Shown here piece by piece: positions 1-5,901 of a stretch of DNA of 5,951 nucleotides. The stretch's first letter is position 1. Every line of letters begins with the position of its first letter. Position numbers and translations under genes: made by a program. The DNA is taken from the NCBI GenBank assembly GCA_964371715.1, contig CAYJNO010000060.1, positions 1-5,951 of the forward strand. Reading direction: 5' to 3'. The notes below the pieces were generated by a model. It worked only from the letters and a program-made list of their open reading frames with translations. It did not search any database and was not told the DNA's origin. This stretch comes from CAYJNO01 sp964371715. GTDB taxonomy: Bacteria > Bacillota_I > Bacilli_A > Erysipelotrichales > Erysipelotrichaceae.

Positions 1-78
1 CTTATCCTGTCTAAAACGTTAAAAAACCCCTATAATAAGGGGCTAAGCAATAGGAAATCTATTACGTTAATTACACTT
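1..78. repeat. Dispersed intergenic hairpin repeat, copy 1 (left flank)
   Basis: This segment aligns in the same orientation with 5772-5884. Shared blocks are CTTATCCT, AAACGTTAAAAA, a CCCCTAT...AGGGGC hairpin, a second small hairpin and ACGTTAATTA followed by ACACTT. Here the first hairpin is CCCCT/AGGGG with a 6-nt loop (27-42). The second is AATAG/CTATT with a 5-nt loop (49-63). The second hairpin differs in sequence from copy 2 (GTGATAG/CTATCAC) but keeps pairing, which hints that the structure matters. The repeat may begin left of the window. The family is not recognised. It could be a REP- or MITE-like intergenic element or a conserved terminator module. Confidence 0.75.
21..44 (-). terminator. 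Rho-independent terminator of the PTS-GH1 operon
   Basis: Read on the minus strand, a GC-rich stem (CCCCT pairing with AGGGG, extendable by one G-U and one A-U pair) with a 6-nt loop is followed directly by six T residues. It lies about 70 bases past the stop codon of the GH1 gene, where an operon terminator is expected. It is embedded in repeat copy 1. Confidence 0.75.
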
Positions 79-115
79 GAGGCGCATTAACGCTAAATTT
101 TAGATAAGAATTTAT

Positions 116-1561
116 TTAAAGAATTTCCCCATTACTTTCAATCACTTTTTTATACCAAAAATATGAATCTTTTTTTCTTCTTAATCCTGTACCATTACCC
201 AAATCATCTAAATCAACATGAATGAATCCATATCGTTTACTCATCTCTGCACTAGATGAACTCACAAGATCTATAGGCCCCCATGCACAATAAGCAAATA
301 AATCTACCCCATCTTTTATTAGTTCTTTCATTTGTTTTATATGTTCACGATAAAACTCTATTCTATATATATCTTTAATGCTTCCATCATCTTCGAATTT
401 GTCAATTGCACCTAATCCATTTTCTGCAATCATCATTGGCACTTGATATCTATCCCAATACTGAGACATACAGTTATAAAATCCTAGTGGATCCATCCTC
501 CATTCCCACTCTGTTGGTTCCAAATAAGGATTTTGACCAGCATCGTTTGGATTCATTGTGTGTATTGTTGAATCAATTATTCTACTGTAATAATAAGATA
601 TTGCTAAGAAATCCATGCAATTATTTTTTAGCAATGCTAAATCATCTTCATATACCTTAATATCAATATTATTTTCATAGAAATATCTCAACGCATATTG
701 TGGATACTCACCACGCAGTTGGACATCACTGAAGTAATACTGCATTCTATTTCTCTTCATTGTAAGTACAATATCATCTGGCTTACAAGTTGCTGGATAA
801 AATGTACAATCTGCTAACATAGTACCCATTTTAGCCTCCGGACATATTTTTTTTGCTATCTCTACTACTTTTGCTCCAGCTACAAATTGATTATGTACTG
901 CTTGATACATTAATTCTTCCATATTTTCAGATTGACCTTCATAAATCCCAAGACTACCAAACTGTACTATTGGAACTAAATTTACTTGATTACAGACAAT
1001 CCAATACTTAACTTTCCTTCTATATCTTTTTAATAAAACTTCAGAATATCTTACAAAAAAATCAATTACTTTTCTATTTGCGAACCCACCATATTTTGTA
1101 ACTATATGAATAGGAATATCATAATGCGATATAGTTATTATAGGCTCCATATTATTTGCTAAAATCTCATCAATTAATCTGTCATAAAATTCTAGTCCTT
1201 TTTCATTAGGTGTAAGTTCATCTCCTTTTGGAAAAATTCTAGACCAGGAAAAACTTGTCCTAAAACACTTAAAGCCCATTCCTTTTAGCAACTTTAAATC
1301 ATCTTTATATGTATGATAAAAATCAATTCCATGTCTTTTAGGATAATATCCATATTTATCATCGATTGCTTTTCTAATTTCTTCTAAAGTTCCACCACCT
1401 TCTTTTTCAATATTCTTTCTATCTATGTTTTTATCGTAAAGATGGATATCGGATGTAGATAATCCTCTTCCATCAATTGTAGCTGCACCTTCTATTTGAC
1501 ATGCTGCTACCGCTCCTCCCCATAGAAAATCTTTTGGAAAGTAATTAAATTTATTTCTCAT
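116..1561 (-). CDS. GH1 6-phospho-beta-glucosidase-like protein (BglA type) with Gln at the acid/base position
   Basis: This 481-residue cytoplasmic protein has the usual length for 6-phospho-beta-glucosidases and follows the E. coli BglA pattern along its whole length. Visible motifs are FLWGGAVAACQIEGA (12-26), FRTSFSWSRIFPKGDE (100-115), SHYDIP (145-150), the nucleophile motif AENG with E380, and a phosphate-binding loop with a Ser run (434-437), K442 and Y444 in SKRYGFI. The family hydrolyses C6-phosphorylated beta-glycosides delivered by a PTS, keeping the anomeric configuration. The acid/base motif, normally TFNE, reads VCNQ here: Gln192, codon at 986-988, replaces the catalytic Glu. 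The frame is intact and all other key positions are kept, so this looks like an altered active site rather than decay. It is the last gene of the operon, 13 bases after the EIIA gene. Its AGGGAGAGG ribosome site (1568-1576) overlaps the EIIA stop codon, which fixes the start. The family is certain; the substrate and the presence of ordinary hydrolase activity are not. Confidence 0.93.
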   Translation of the reverse strand: MRNKFNYFPKDFLWGGAVAACQIEGAATIDGRGLSTSDIHLYDKNIDRKNIEKEGGGTLEEIRKAIDDKYGYYPKRHGIDFYHTYKDDLKLLKGMGFKCFRTSFSWSRIFPKGDELTPNEKGLEFYDRLIDEILANNMEPIITISHYDIPIHIVTKYGGFANRKVIDFFVRYSEVLLKRYRRKVKYWIVCNQVNLVPIVQFGSLGIYEGQSENMEELMYQAVHNQFVAGAKVVEIAKKICPEAKMGTMLADCTFYPATCKPDDIVLTMKRNRMQYYFSDVQLRGEYPQYALRYFYENNIDIKVYEDDLALLKNNCMDFLAISYYYSRIIDSTIHTMNPNDAGQNPYLEPTEWEWRMDPLGFYNCMSQYWDRYQVPMMIAENGLGAIDKFEDDGSIKDIYRIEFYREHIKQMKELIKDGVDLFAYCAWGPIDLVSSSSAEMSKRYGFIHVDLDDLGNGTGLRRKKDSYFWYKKVIESNGEIL

Positions 1562-1574
1562 TTTTTTCCTCTCC

Positions 1575-1913
1575 CTATTTATTTTCTAATGCAATAAACC
1601 TTTTATCTATAGCTTCATATATTTTAATTAACTGTTTAGCAATATTAATTTCACTATATATTGTCATTAATGTATCTTGTGCATGAGCAAACAAAAGAGA
1701 ATATTCTTTTTTTTCTCCTCTTGTTTCATCTTGTATTGCATCAGTTTGCACTTTATGTGCCTCTGTTATTTTTTTTTGTGCCTTTTCTATTAATATATTT
1801 GCATTATAAACATCTTCATTTGCTAACGAATCCAATGATTCTTTACATAATATTCTTGCATCTCCTGCAAATAATATAATCGACATAGATACTTCTACTA
1901 TTTTTTCATTCAT
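1575..1913 (-). CDS. PTS EIIA, lactose/cellobiose class
   Basis: This 112-residue cytoplasmic phosphocarrier passes phosphate from HPr to EIIB. It matches the all-helical EIIA-Lac family: FAGDAR near the N-terminus (15-20), EAHKVQTDAI (51-60), and the phosphorylation motif AHAQDTLMT (76-84). By alignment with L. lactis LacF (His78), His77 is the likely phosphorylated residue, and Asp80 matches the conserved Asp that binds the metal of the trimer. The His that usually follows (DHLMT) is Thr here, a minor change. The start is supported by AAGGAG at 1920-1925 with a 6-base gap. The gene lies 22 bases after EIIC, and its stop codon overlaps the ribosome site of the GH1 gene, so the two are probably translated together. 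Confidence 0.95.
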   Translation of the reverse strand: MNEKIVEVSMSIILFAGDARILCKESLDSLANEDVYNANILIEKAQKKITEAHKVQTDAIQDETRGEKKEYSLLFAHAQDTLMTIYSEINIAKQLIKIYEAIDKRFIALENK

Positions 1914-1935
1914 AAATTACTCCTTATTATTACTA

Positions 1936-3159
1936 TTATACTGATTCTTTTTGAATTTCTTCTTTTTCATATACTTTAAAGAATGGATACCAAATTAATG
2001 AACTTACTACCACGATTAATATCATTAATAAAACACCCGATAATGCACCACCTGTCGTAATCCATGTTGAAATAGGAAATGGACAATACCACATACCAAA
2101 CACAAGTTTAGGAATAGGCGCAAATGCTATGACTTTTGTAAATATCCATATAATTAAAGGTAGAACAATACCTTGAATCCATAGTGGCACCATCATAATT
2201 GGATTCCAAACTATAGCTCCAAATACCACAGGCTCATTTATATTAAATACTGCCGGAGCAAAACATGCTCGCCCTAACGCTTTTATTTTTGCACTTTTTG
2301 AAAACATCATCATAACTACTAATGGAAGTGTACAACCTATACCCCCAACCCATAAATATGCAGAATATATTGTTTCAGATGTAACTAAATTTTGTGCTCC
2401 ACCTGTCGCATTTGCAGTTATTGCAGCCAGTAAAATCGGAGTGAAAACCGGAGTTAATACCCAACTTGAAATTCCCATAGAATATAGGAAACAGAATGTG
2501 AACATCATTAAAGAGAAACCGATTGGTGATTCTACAATATTAGCTAGTGGCATAAATATCGATAAAATAAGATTATACAAATCAAAACCTAATATACCAA
2601 CTAGAATCCATGTTGTGCTAACTATTATTGCTATTGGTAACATAGAATCAAACCATAACCTAACAAAATCTGGTATTACTGAATCTTCTTTAAAAAATGT
2701 AAACTTCTTAAATAGTATGAATATTAAACCGACAAATATACCTGAAATAATTGCAACAAACATCCCTCCAGCACCTAATGAAGAATGTCCAAAACCAATT
2801 ACCCCATCTTTGATTACTTGAGGAGTAATAATTATTAAGAAGGTAACTACTCCACTTAAAGCAGCATTTATACGTTGTTTTCTAATTTTCTTTTTTTCCA
2901 TCAAATTAAACGGAATTAAAAATGAAACAAAGAGAGAAATCAGACCCATTGTCCATCCAAACGGTGCCCAGAAATTAGGCCATCCTTCAATCTGAAAGAA
3001 GTCACCTGGAATTGTTAGCATACAAAATACAGATCCAAGTAAAATAAATGGTAAGATTTGCATTATTGAATCTTTAAGTGTTACAACCCATACATTATTA
3101 CTAATTTTACTCATTTTAGGTGAAAAGCTTGTTTCAAGCCAGTTTAATATTTTTTTCAT
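1936..3159 (-). CDS. PTS EIIC permease, lactose/cellobiose family, divergent substrate site
   Basis: This 407-residue membrane permease brings the sugar in for phosphorylation by EIIB. It has about ten hydrophobic segments, the N-terminal pattern of the family (NWLE...SPKM...DSIMQILPFILLGS), and the signature NINEPVVFGAIVWNP (residues 307-321, Glu309). In the family this Glu contacts the sugar. The second sugar-contacting motif, usually GIHG, reads GISS here, so the His is replaced by Ser231 (codon at 2467-2469). The start is placed at 3159 rather than the upstream in-frame ATG at 3177. AAGGAGG (3167-3173) lies 7 bases before 3159, and family members begin at MKK/NWLE. The ATG overlaps the TGA of the EIIB gene by four bases (ATGA), giving translational coupling. 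The family call is firm. The substrate cannot be read from the sequence, and the changed motif argues against assuming plain cellobiose. Confidence 0.93.
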   Translation of the reverse strand: MKKILNWLETSFSPKMSKISNNVWVVTLKDSIMQILPFILLGSVFCMLTIPGDFFQIEGWPNFWAPFGWTMGLISLFVSFLIPFNLMEKKKIRKQRINAALSGVVTFLIIITPQVIKDGVIGFGHSSLGAGGMFVAIISGIFVGLIFILFKKFTFFKEDSVIPDFVRLWFDSMLPIAIIVSTTWILVGILGFDLYNLILSIFMPLANIVESPIGFSLMMFTFCFLYSMGISSWVLTPVFTPILLAAITANATGGAQNLVTSETIYSAYLWVGGIGCTLPLVVMMMFSKSAKIKALGRACFAPAVFNINEPVVFGAIVWNPIMMVPLWIQGIVLPLIIWIFTKVIAFAPIPKLVFGMWYCPFPISTWITTGGALSGVLLMILIVVVSSLIWYPFFKVYEKEEIQKESV

Positions 3160-3482
3160 TGCTGTTCCTCCTTGCACATAATTTCATATAAATGATCTAT
3201 CGCTTTTTCTCCATTAAGCGTAGCATAATATTCACTTTTCATTAGAATCACTTTTACATCACTATCATCCGTATAATCTTCTATAGAATCCAAAATATAC
3301 GCTAAATGTGGACCAACCATTAATACATCAATTTCATCGATATAATTTTCTATTTCTGATTCTCCTCTTGCAATAATACTAACTTCAAGATTTTTTTCAG
3401 TTGCTGCAATTCTCATGTTAGTTGCCATAAAACCAGAACTAGCACCTGAACCACAAACTAATAAAACTCTAATTTTTTTCAT
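3156..3482 (-). CDS. PTS EIIB, lactose/cellobiose class
   Basis: This 108-residue cytoplasmic protein receives phosphate from EIIA on a cysteine and donates it to the incoming sugar. The N-terminal beta strand KIRVLLV leads into Cys10 and a P-loop reading CGSGASSGFMA. The usual cellobiose-class loop is closer to CAAGMSTSLL, so this is a divergent member. GPHLAYIL (57-64) matches the conserved G-P strand-loop of the family. It is the first gene of the operon. GAAAGGG (3490-3496) lies 7 bases before the ATG. Its last codons carry the ribosome site for EIIC, and its TGA overlaps the EIIC ATG. Confidence 0.92.
   Translation of the reverse strand: MKKIRVLLVCGSGASSGFMATNMRIAATEKNLEVSIIARGESEIENYIDEIDVLMVGPHLAYILDSIEDYTDDSDVKVILMKSEYYATLNGEKAIDHLYEIMCKEEQQ
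3167..3173 (-). promoter_or_regulatory. Ribosome binding site for EIIC, inside the EIIB gene
   Basis: AAGGAGG on the minus strand is the strongest Shine-Dalgarno in the window. It lies within the last codons of EIIB and 7 bases from the ATG at 3159. It decides the EIIC start against the in-frame ATG at 3177, which lies upstream of the site. Confidence 0.85.
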
Positions 3483-3524
3483 ATAATTTCCCTTTCATAT
3501 TTATCAAAATATCTTCATAACTTA

Positions 3525-3553
3525 ATTATGATAATTTTTAGATTCTAATTCCA
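3525..3553 (-). promoter_or_regulatory. Candidate operon promoter (activator-dependent type)
   Basis: On the minus strand, a CATAAT -10 (3525-3530) sits 17 bases from a poor -35, TGGAAT (3548-3553). Transcription would start near 3518, leaving a leader of about 36 bases before EIIB. A weak -35 with an operator about 65 bases upstream of the start fits activation by a LicR-type protein. A small inverted repeat, CATAA/TTATG (3516-3530), overlaps the -10. The assignment is by eye only. Confidence 0.45.
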
Positions 3554-3571
3554 CTTAATATTTTCATGACT

Positions 3572-3606
3572 TTGCGAAAATAATTAGTTTCGCAATGATT
3601 ACGAAA
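3572..3606. promoter_or_regulatory. Likely regulator operator: three TTRCGAAA half-sites
   Basis: TTGCGAAA (3572-3579) and TTTCGCAA (3588-3595) form a perfect 8-base inverted repeat with an 8-base spacer. A third half-site, TTACGAAA (3599-3606), forms a second palindrome with the middle one (3-base spacer, one mismatch). The array lies between the divergent genes, upstream of both promoter candidates. This is where the product of the adjacent regulator gene would be expected to bind. That it binds here is inference. Confidence 0.7.
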
Positions 3607-3614
3607 TTTATTAT

Positions 3615-3643
3615 TAGTAAATTTAATGTTACTACTATATAAT
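3615..3643 (+). promoter_or_regulatory. Candidate promoter of the regulator gene
   Basis: A perfect TATAAT -10 (3638-3643) is preceded at 17 bases by a weak -35, TAGTAA (3615-3620). Transcription would start near 3650, giving a leader of only about 14 bases that still includes the ribosome site. The nearest operator half-site ends 8 bases upstream of the -35, so autoregulation is possible. Confidence 0.5.
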
Positions 3644-3650
3644 TTAGAGT

Positions 3651-3656
3651 AAGAGG
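3651..3656 (+). promoter_or_regulatory. Ribosome binding site deciding the regulator start
   Basis: AAGAGG lies 7 bases before the ATG at 3664 but only 1 base before the in-frame ATG at 3658. The second ATG is therefore the more likely start, giving a protein beginning MKPKHKK. Confidence 0.65.
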
Positions 3657-3663
3657 TATGATA

Positions 3664-5583
3664 ATGAAACCAAAGCATAAAAAATTAATTAAAATTATTT
3701 CAAATAATCAATTTTGTTCTTCTTCATTTTTAGCAGAACAACTTGGAGTTTCGATAAGAAGTATTAATAATTATATAAAAGAAATAAATTTCGAATTTGA
3801 TGATTGCATTATTTTTTGTAATAAAGTATATAGTATAGATATTAATCTCGCACAAAATCTTCTTAATAGTAAATTCTCTGATATACCTCAAACATCTGAA
3901 GAAAGAATCGTATTCATTTTAAACTCGCTTATTAATCTCGATAATAACCAATATATTGATTCAAATGATTTAGCAGATGATTTATATATTAGTTTATCTA
4001 CTTTGAAAAATGAATTATCTAAAATTAAAAGGAAAATTATTAAATTTGATTTAATTATTGAATCTAAAGGTGATTTAATTACATTAAAAGGATATGAAAA
4101 AAATAAAAGAAAGTTACTTAGCTCTATACTTTATGATGAATCAAATGTTAACTTCATTAATTTAAATTCTATTCAGAAAGCATTCAATACTCTTGATATA
4201 AATTTTATTAGAGGTAAAGTTACTTCACTATTTGAAGAATCAAAATATTTTATCAATGATTACTCTCTTCTCAACTTAATATTACACATAACAATAGCAA
4301 TTGATCGTATTAAAAACATTAATTTAGACAATATTAATTTAGATAAAAAATATATAAATGAAACTAATATATTAGATGTCACAAAAAAATTAGTAATCGA
4401 ATTAGAAAATAAATTTGACATAAAATTTAGTAATTCAGAAATTTATGAGATGAATTTATTAATTATATCAAGAACTACAACGATCGATTATAAAACAATT
4501 GACGTTACAGATTTAAGAAACTATATTGGTGAAGATTGTATGGAATTAGTTGAAAATCTTATTTCTGAAATTAGTGCATACTACTATATAAATCTGAATG
4601 AAAGAGAATTTAAAGTAAGGTTTGCATTACATATTAGCAATTTATTAATTAGATCAAAAAACAATTATTTCAGTAAGAACCCACTGACAGAAGGAATAAA
4701 AAAATCATGTCCATTAATCTATGACACTTCTGTTGCTTTGGCTGGCACAATAAAGGAAAAGACAGGGATTAAAATAAATGATGACGAAATCGCATATATA
4801 GCATTCCATCTTGGAAGTGCATTAGAATCCCAAAAAAATTTAACTGAAAAAATTAACGCAATTTTATATTGCCCAAATTATTATGATATAAATTTAAAAC
4901 TAATAGAATCATTAACATCTGCATTTGCTGATGATTTATTAATCACAAATATACTTACCAATGAAAATGAATTACTGGGGACGTCTAATTCTGATTTAAT
5001 AATAACGACAATTCCAATTTCAACAATTTTAGCAAATCCAATTATACAAATTAGTTTGTTTCTCAATGACAAAGATAAGAAAGGTATCTTCAATGCAATT
5101 CACGCTATATATATTTCTAGAAAGCAAAATGAATTCAAAAAATACTTAGAAAAATTGATAATTCCTGAATTATTTTTAAATTATAATTCATACATAAATA
5201 AGACTTTTTGTATAAATGAAATGTGTAATAATTTAGAAAAATTAGGATATGTTAACTCATCATTTCTTAATGAAATTAATGAAAGAGAATCTCTTTCTTC
5301 AACTGTTATATCTAATTTTGCTATACCACATTCTATGAAAATGAATTCATATAAAACAGGAATTAGCGTTTTAATTAACAAAAACCCAATTAAATGGGAT
5401 GAACATTACGTAAATCTTGTGTTAATGTTATCATTTAATAAAAATGAAAGGTACATCTTTAATAAAATTTTTGATTCCATTACAACAATTTTAAACAATT
5501 CATCAAATGTAAAAAAATTAATTCAAGCTGATTCGCACAATGAATTTATAGAATTGATGTGTAGCTTTTTAATATCTGAATAA
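3664..5583 (+). CDS. LicR-type PRD-containing transcriptional activator (HTH-PRD-PRD-EIIB-EIIA)
   Basis: This 639-residue cytoplasmic DNA-binding regulator is almost the length of B. subtilis LicR (641). In order it has an N-terminal helix-turn-helix (about 5-45, LAEQLGVSIRSINNYIKEIN), a second HTH-like region (about 80-150), PRD1 (about 180-285), PRD2 (about 295-395), an EIIB-like domain (about 398-490) and an EIIA domain of the fructose/mannitol class (about 500-638). Candidate phosphorylation sites are His208 in PRD1 (LILHITIAIDRIK), His323 and His382 in PRD2 (ALHISNLL and YIAFHLGSALE), Cys403 in the EIIB-like domain and His556 in EIIA (AIPHSM). The second PRD1 His is not seen: the segment after EIYEMN reads LLIISR. 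In the family, HPr phosphorylation of the PRDs activates, while phosphorylation by the cognate EII proteins inhibits when substrate is absent. The gene is divergent from the PTS operon and shares its control region, so it most likely controls that operon. It is visibly more AT-rich than the operon genes and ends in tandem TAA stops. Confidence 0.92.
   Translation: MKPKHKKLIKIISNNQFCSSSFLAEQLGVSIRSINNYIKEINFEFDDCIIFCNKVYSIDINLAQNLLNSKFSDIPQTSEERIVFILNSLINLDNNQYIDSNDLADDLYISLSTLKNELSKIKRKIIKFDLIIESKGDLITLKGYEKNKRKLLSSILYDESNVNFINLNSIQKAFNTLDINFIRGKVTSLFEESKYFINDYSLLNLILHITIAIDRIKNINLDNINLDKKYINETNILDVTKKLVIELENKFDIKFSNSEIYEMNLLIISRTTTIDYKTIDVTDLRNYIGEDCMELVENLISEISAYYYINLNEREFKVRFALHISNLLIRSKNNYFSKNPLTEGIKKSCPLIYDTSVALAGTIKEKTGIKINDDEIAYIAFHLGSALESQKNLTEKINAILYCPNYYDINLKLIESLTSAFADDLLITNILTNENELLGTSNSDLIITTIPISTILANPIIQISLFLNDKDKKGIFNAIHAIYISRKQNEFKKYLEKLIIPELFLNYNSYINKTFCINEMCNNLEKLGYVNSSFLNEINERESLSSTVISNFAIPHSMKMNSYKTGISVLINKNPIKWDEHYVNLVLMLSFNKNERYIFNKIFDSITTILNNSSNVKKLIQADSHNEFIELMCSFLISE
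4315..4344 (+). repeat. In-frame 15-base tandem duplication in the regulator
   Basis: Two adjacent units, AACATTAATTTAGAC and AATATTAATTTAGAT, match at 13 of 15 positions and encode N-I-N-L-D twice. They lie in PRD1 just after the phosphorylatable His208 helix. This may be a small slippage duplication or chance in an Asn/Ile-rich AT-biased gene. Confidence 0.5.
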
Positions 5584-5667
5584 TAAGAATTAACACAAAA
5601 TAGAAAAAATGTTTATATGAAACCCAACAGCTATGCATCTAAAATCAATTAAACTGGAAATAAAAAA

Positions 5668-5837
5668 TGAAATGAACACCGAAAGTTGGATTCTCACTTT
5701 ATGCGAGGTTCGTTTTTATATTGCAAATTAACTAGAGAACAACAATAGAAATACATTATAATTTCACCTTGCTTATCCTATCTTAAACGTTAAAAAGCCC
5801 CTATAAATTGGGTGTCCAACTTTTGGGGTTCGTTTCA
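5668..5837. repeat. Inverted repeat pair resembling IS3-family ends (possible MITE or IS remnant)
   Basis: The segment 5668-5690 (core GAACACCGAAAGTTGGA) and the reverse complement of 5815-5837 (core GAACCCCAAAAGTTGGA) match at 20 of 23 positions. The CCCCAAAAGTTGGACA-like core resembles, from memory, terminal inverted repeats of IS3/IS150-type elements in Firmicutes. The 124 bases between the arms have no transposase. This could be a short non-autonomous element or two independent relics of IS ends. The inverted repeat is certain; the IS origin is inference. Confidence 0.5.
5674..5717 (+). terminator. Weak candidate terminator of the regulator gene
   Basis: AAAGT (5682-5686) can pair with ACTTT (5696-5700). 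GAA..CC (5674-5680) can pair with GGTTC (5707-5711), followed closely by TTTTT (5713-5717). The stem has internal loops and lies about 90 bases past the stop. No better plus-strand terminator is seen directly after the gene. Confidence 0.25.
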
Positions 5838-5884
5838 AATTAGGGGCTTCGTGATAGGATATCTATCACGTTAATTAAACACTT
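5772..5884. repeat. Dispersed intergenic hairpin repeat, copy 2 (right flank)
   Basis: This is the same repeat as at 1-78, in direct orientation. The first stem is longer here, AAGCCCCTA (5795-5803) with TAGGGGCTT (5841-5849), but the loop is 37 bases instead of a few. It is followed by a perfect 8-bp hairpin, CGTGATAG/CTATCACG with loop GATAT (5850-5870), then ACGTTAATTA as in copy 1. Together the two copies bracket the whole PTS operon and regulator. Confidence 0.75.
5792..5849 (-). terminator. Minus-strand terminator-like stem in repeat copy 2
   Basis: On the minus strand, the 9-bp stem AAGCCCCTA/TAGGGGCTT is followed by TTTTTAACG, like the terminator in copy 1. The 37-base loop is unusually long and may weaken it. 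It would serve a minus-strand gene entering from beyond the right edge, which is not visible here. Confidence 0.4.
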
Positions 5885-5901
5885 AACAAATCGACTAATT
5901 C

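Noticed and set aside
10..26. CcpA cre-like site in AAAACGTTAAA (also in copy 2)
   Set aside because: It misses several conserved cre positions and lies downstream of the operon inside the repeat, not near a promoter. No convincing cre site was seen in 3483-3663.
406..660. Plus-strand open frame of 84 codons inside the GH1 gene
   Set aside because: It lies antisense to a gene with full family motifs and has no ribosome site or recognisable domain. The plus-strand frame at 1661-1879 was rejected likewise inside EIIA, and 2441-2821 inside EIIC.
3160..3177. Longer EIIC start at the ATG at 3177
   Set aside because: The strong AAGGAGG lies downstream of this ATG and 7 bases before the ATG at 3159, and the added residues MQGGTA do not fit the family N-terminus.
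3483..3657. RNA antitermination (RAT) hairpin and terminator in the leader, as expected for BglG/SacY-type control
   Set aside because: The short leader has no GC-rich stem with a T run, and the regulator has DNA-binding HTH domains rather than an RNA-binding CAT domain.
4881..5381. Two short minus-strand open frames inside the regulator gene (4881-5093 and 5181-5381)
   Set aside because: Both are antisense to the EIIB-like and EIIA domains of the regulator, which keep conserved motifs. No promoter or ribosome site supports them.
5774..5861. Long-range pairing TATCCTATC (5774-5782) with GATAGGATA (5853-5861) as a riboswitch-like alternative fold
   Set aside because: The pairing is not kept in copy 1, where TATCCTGTC faces AATAGGAAAT, so there is no compensatory support.
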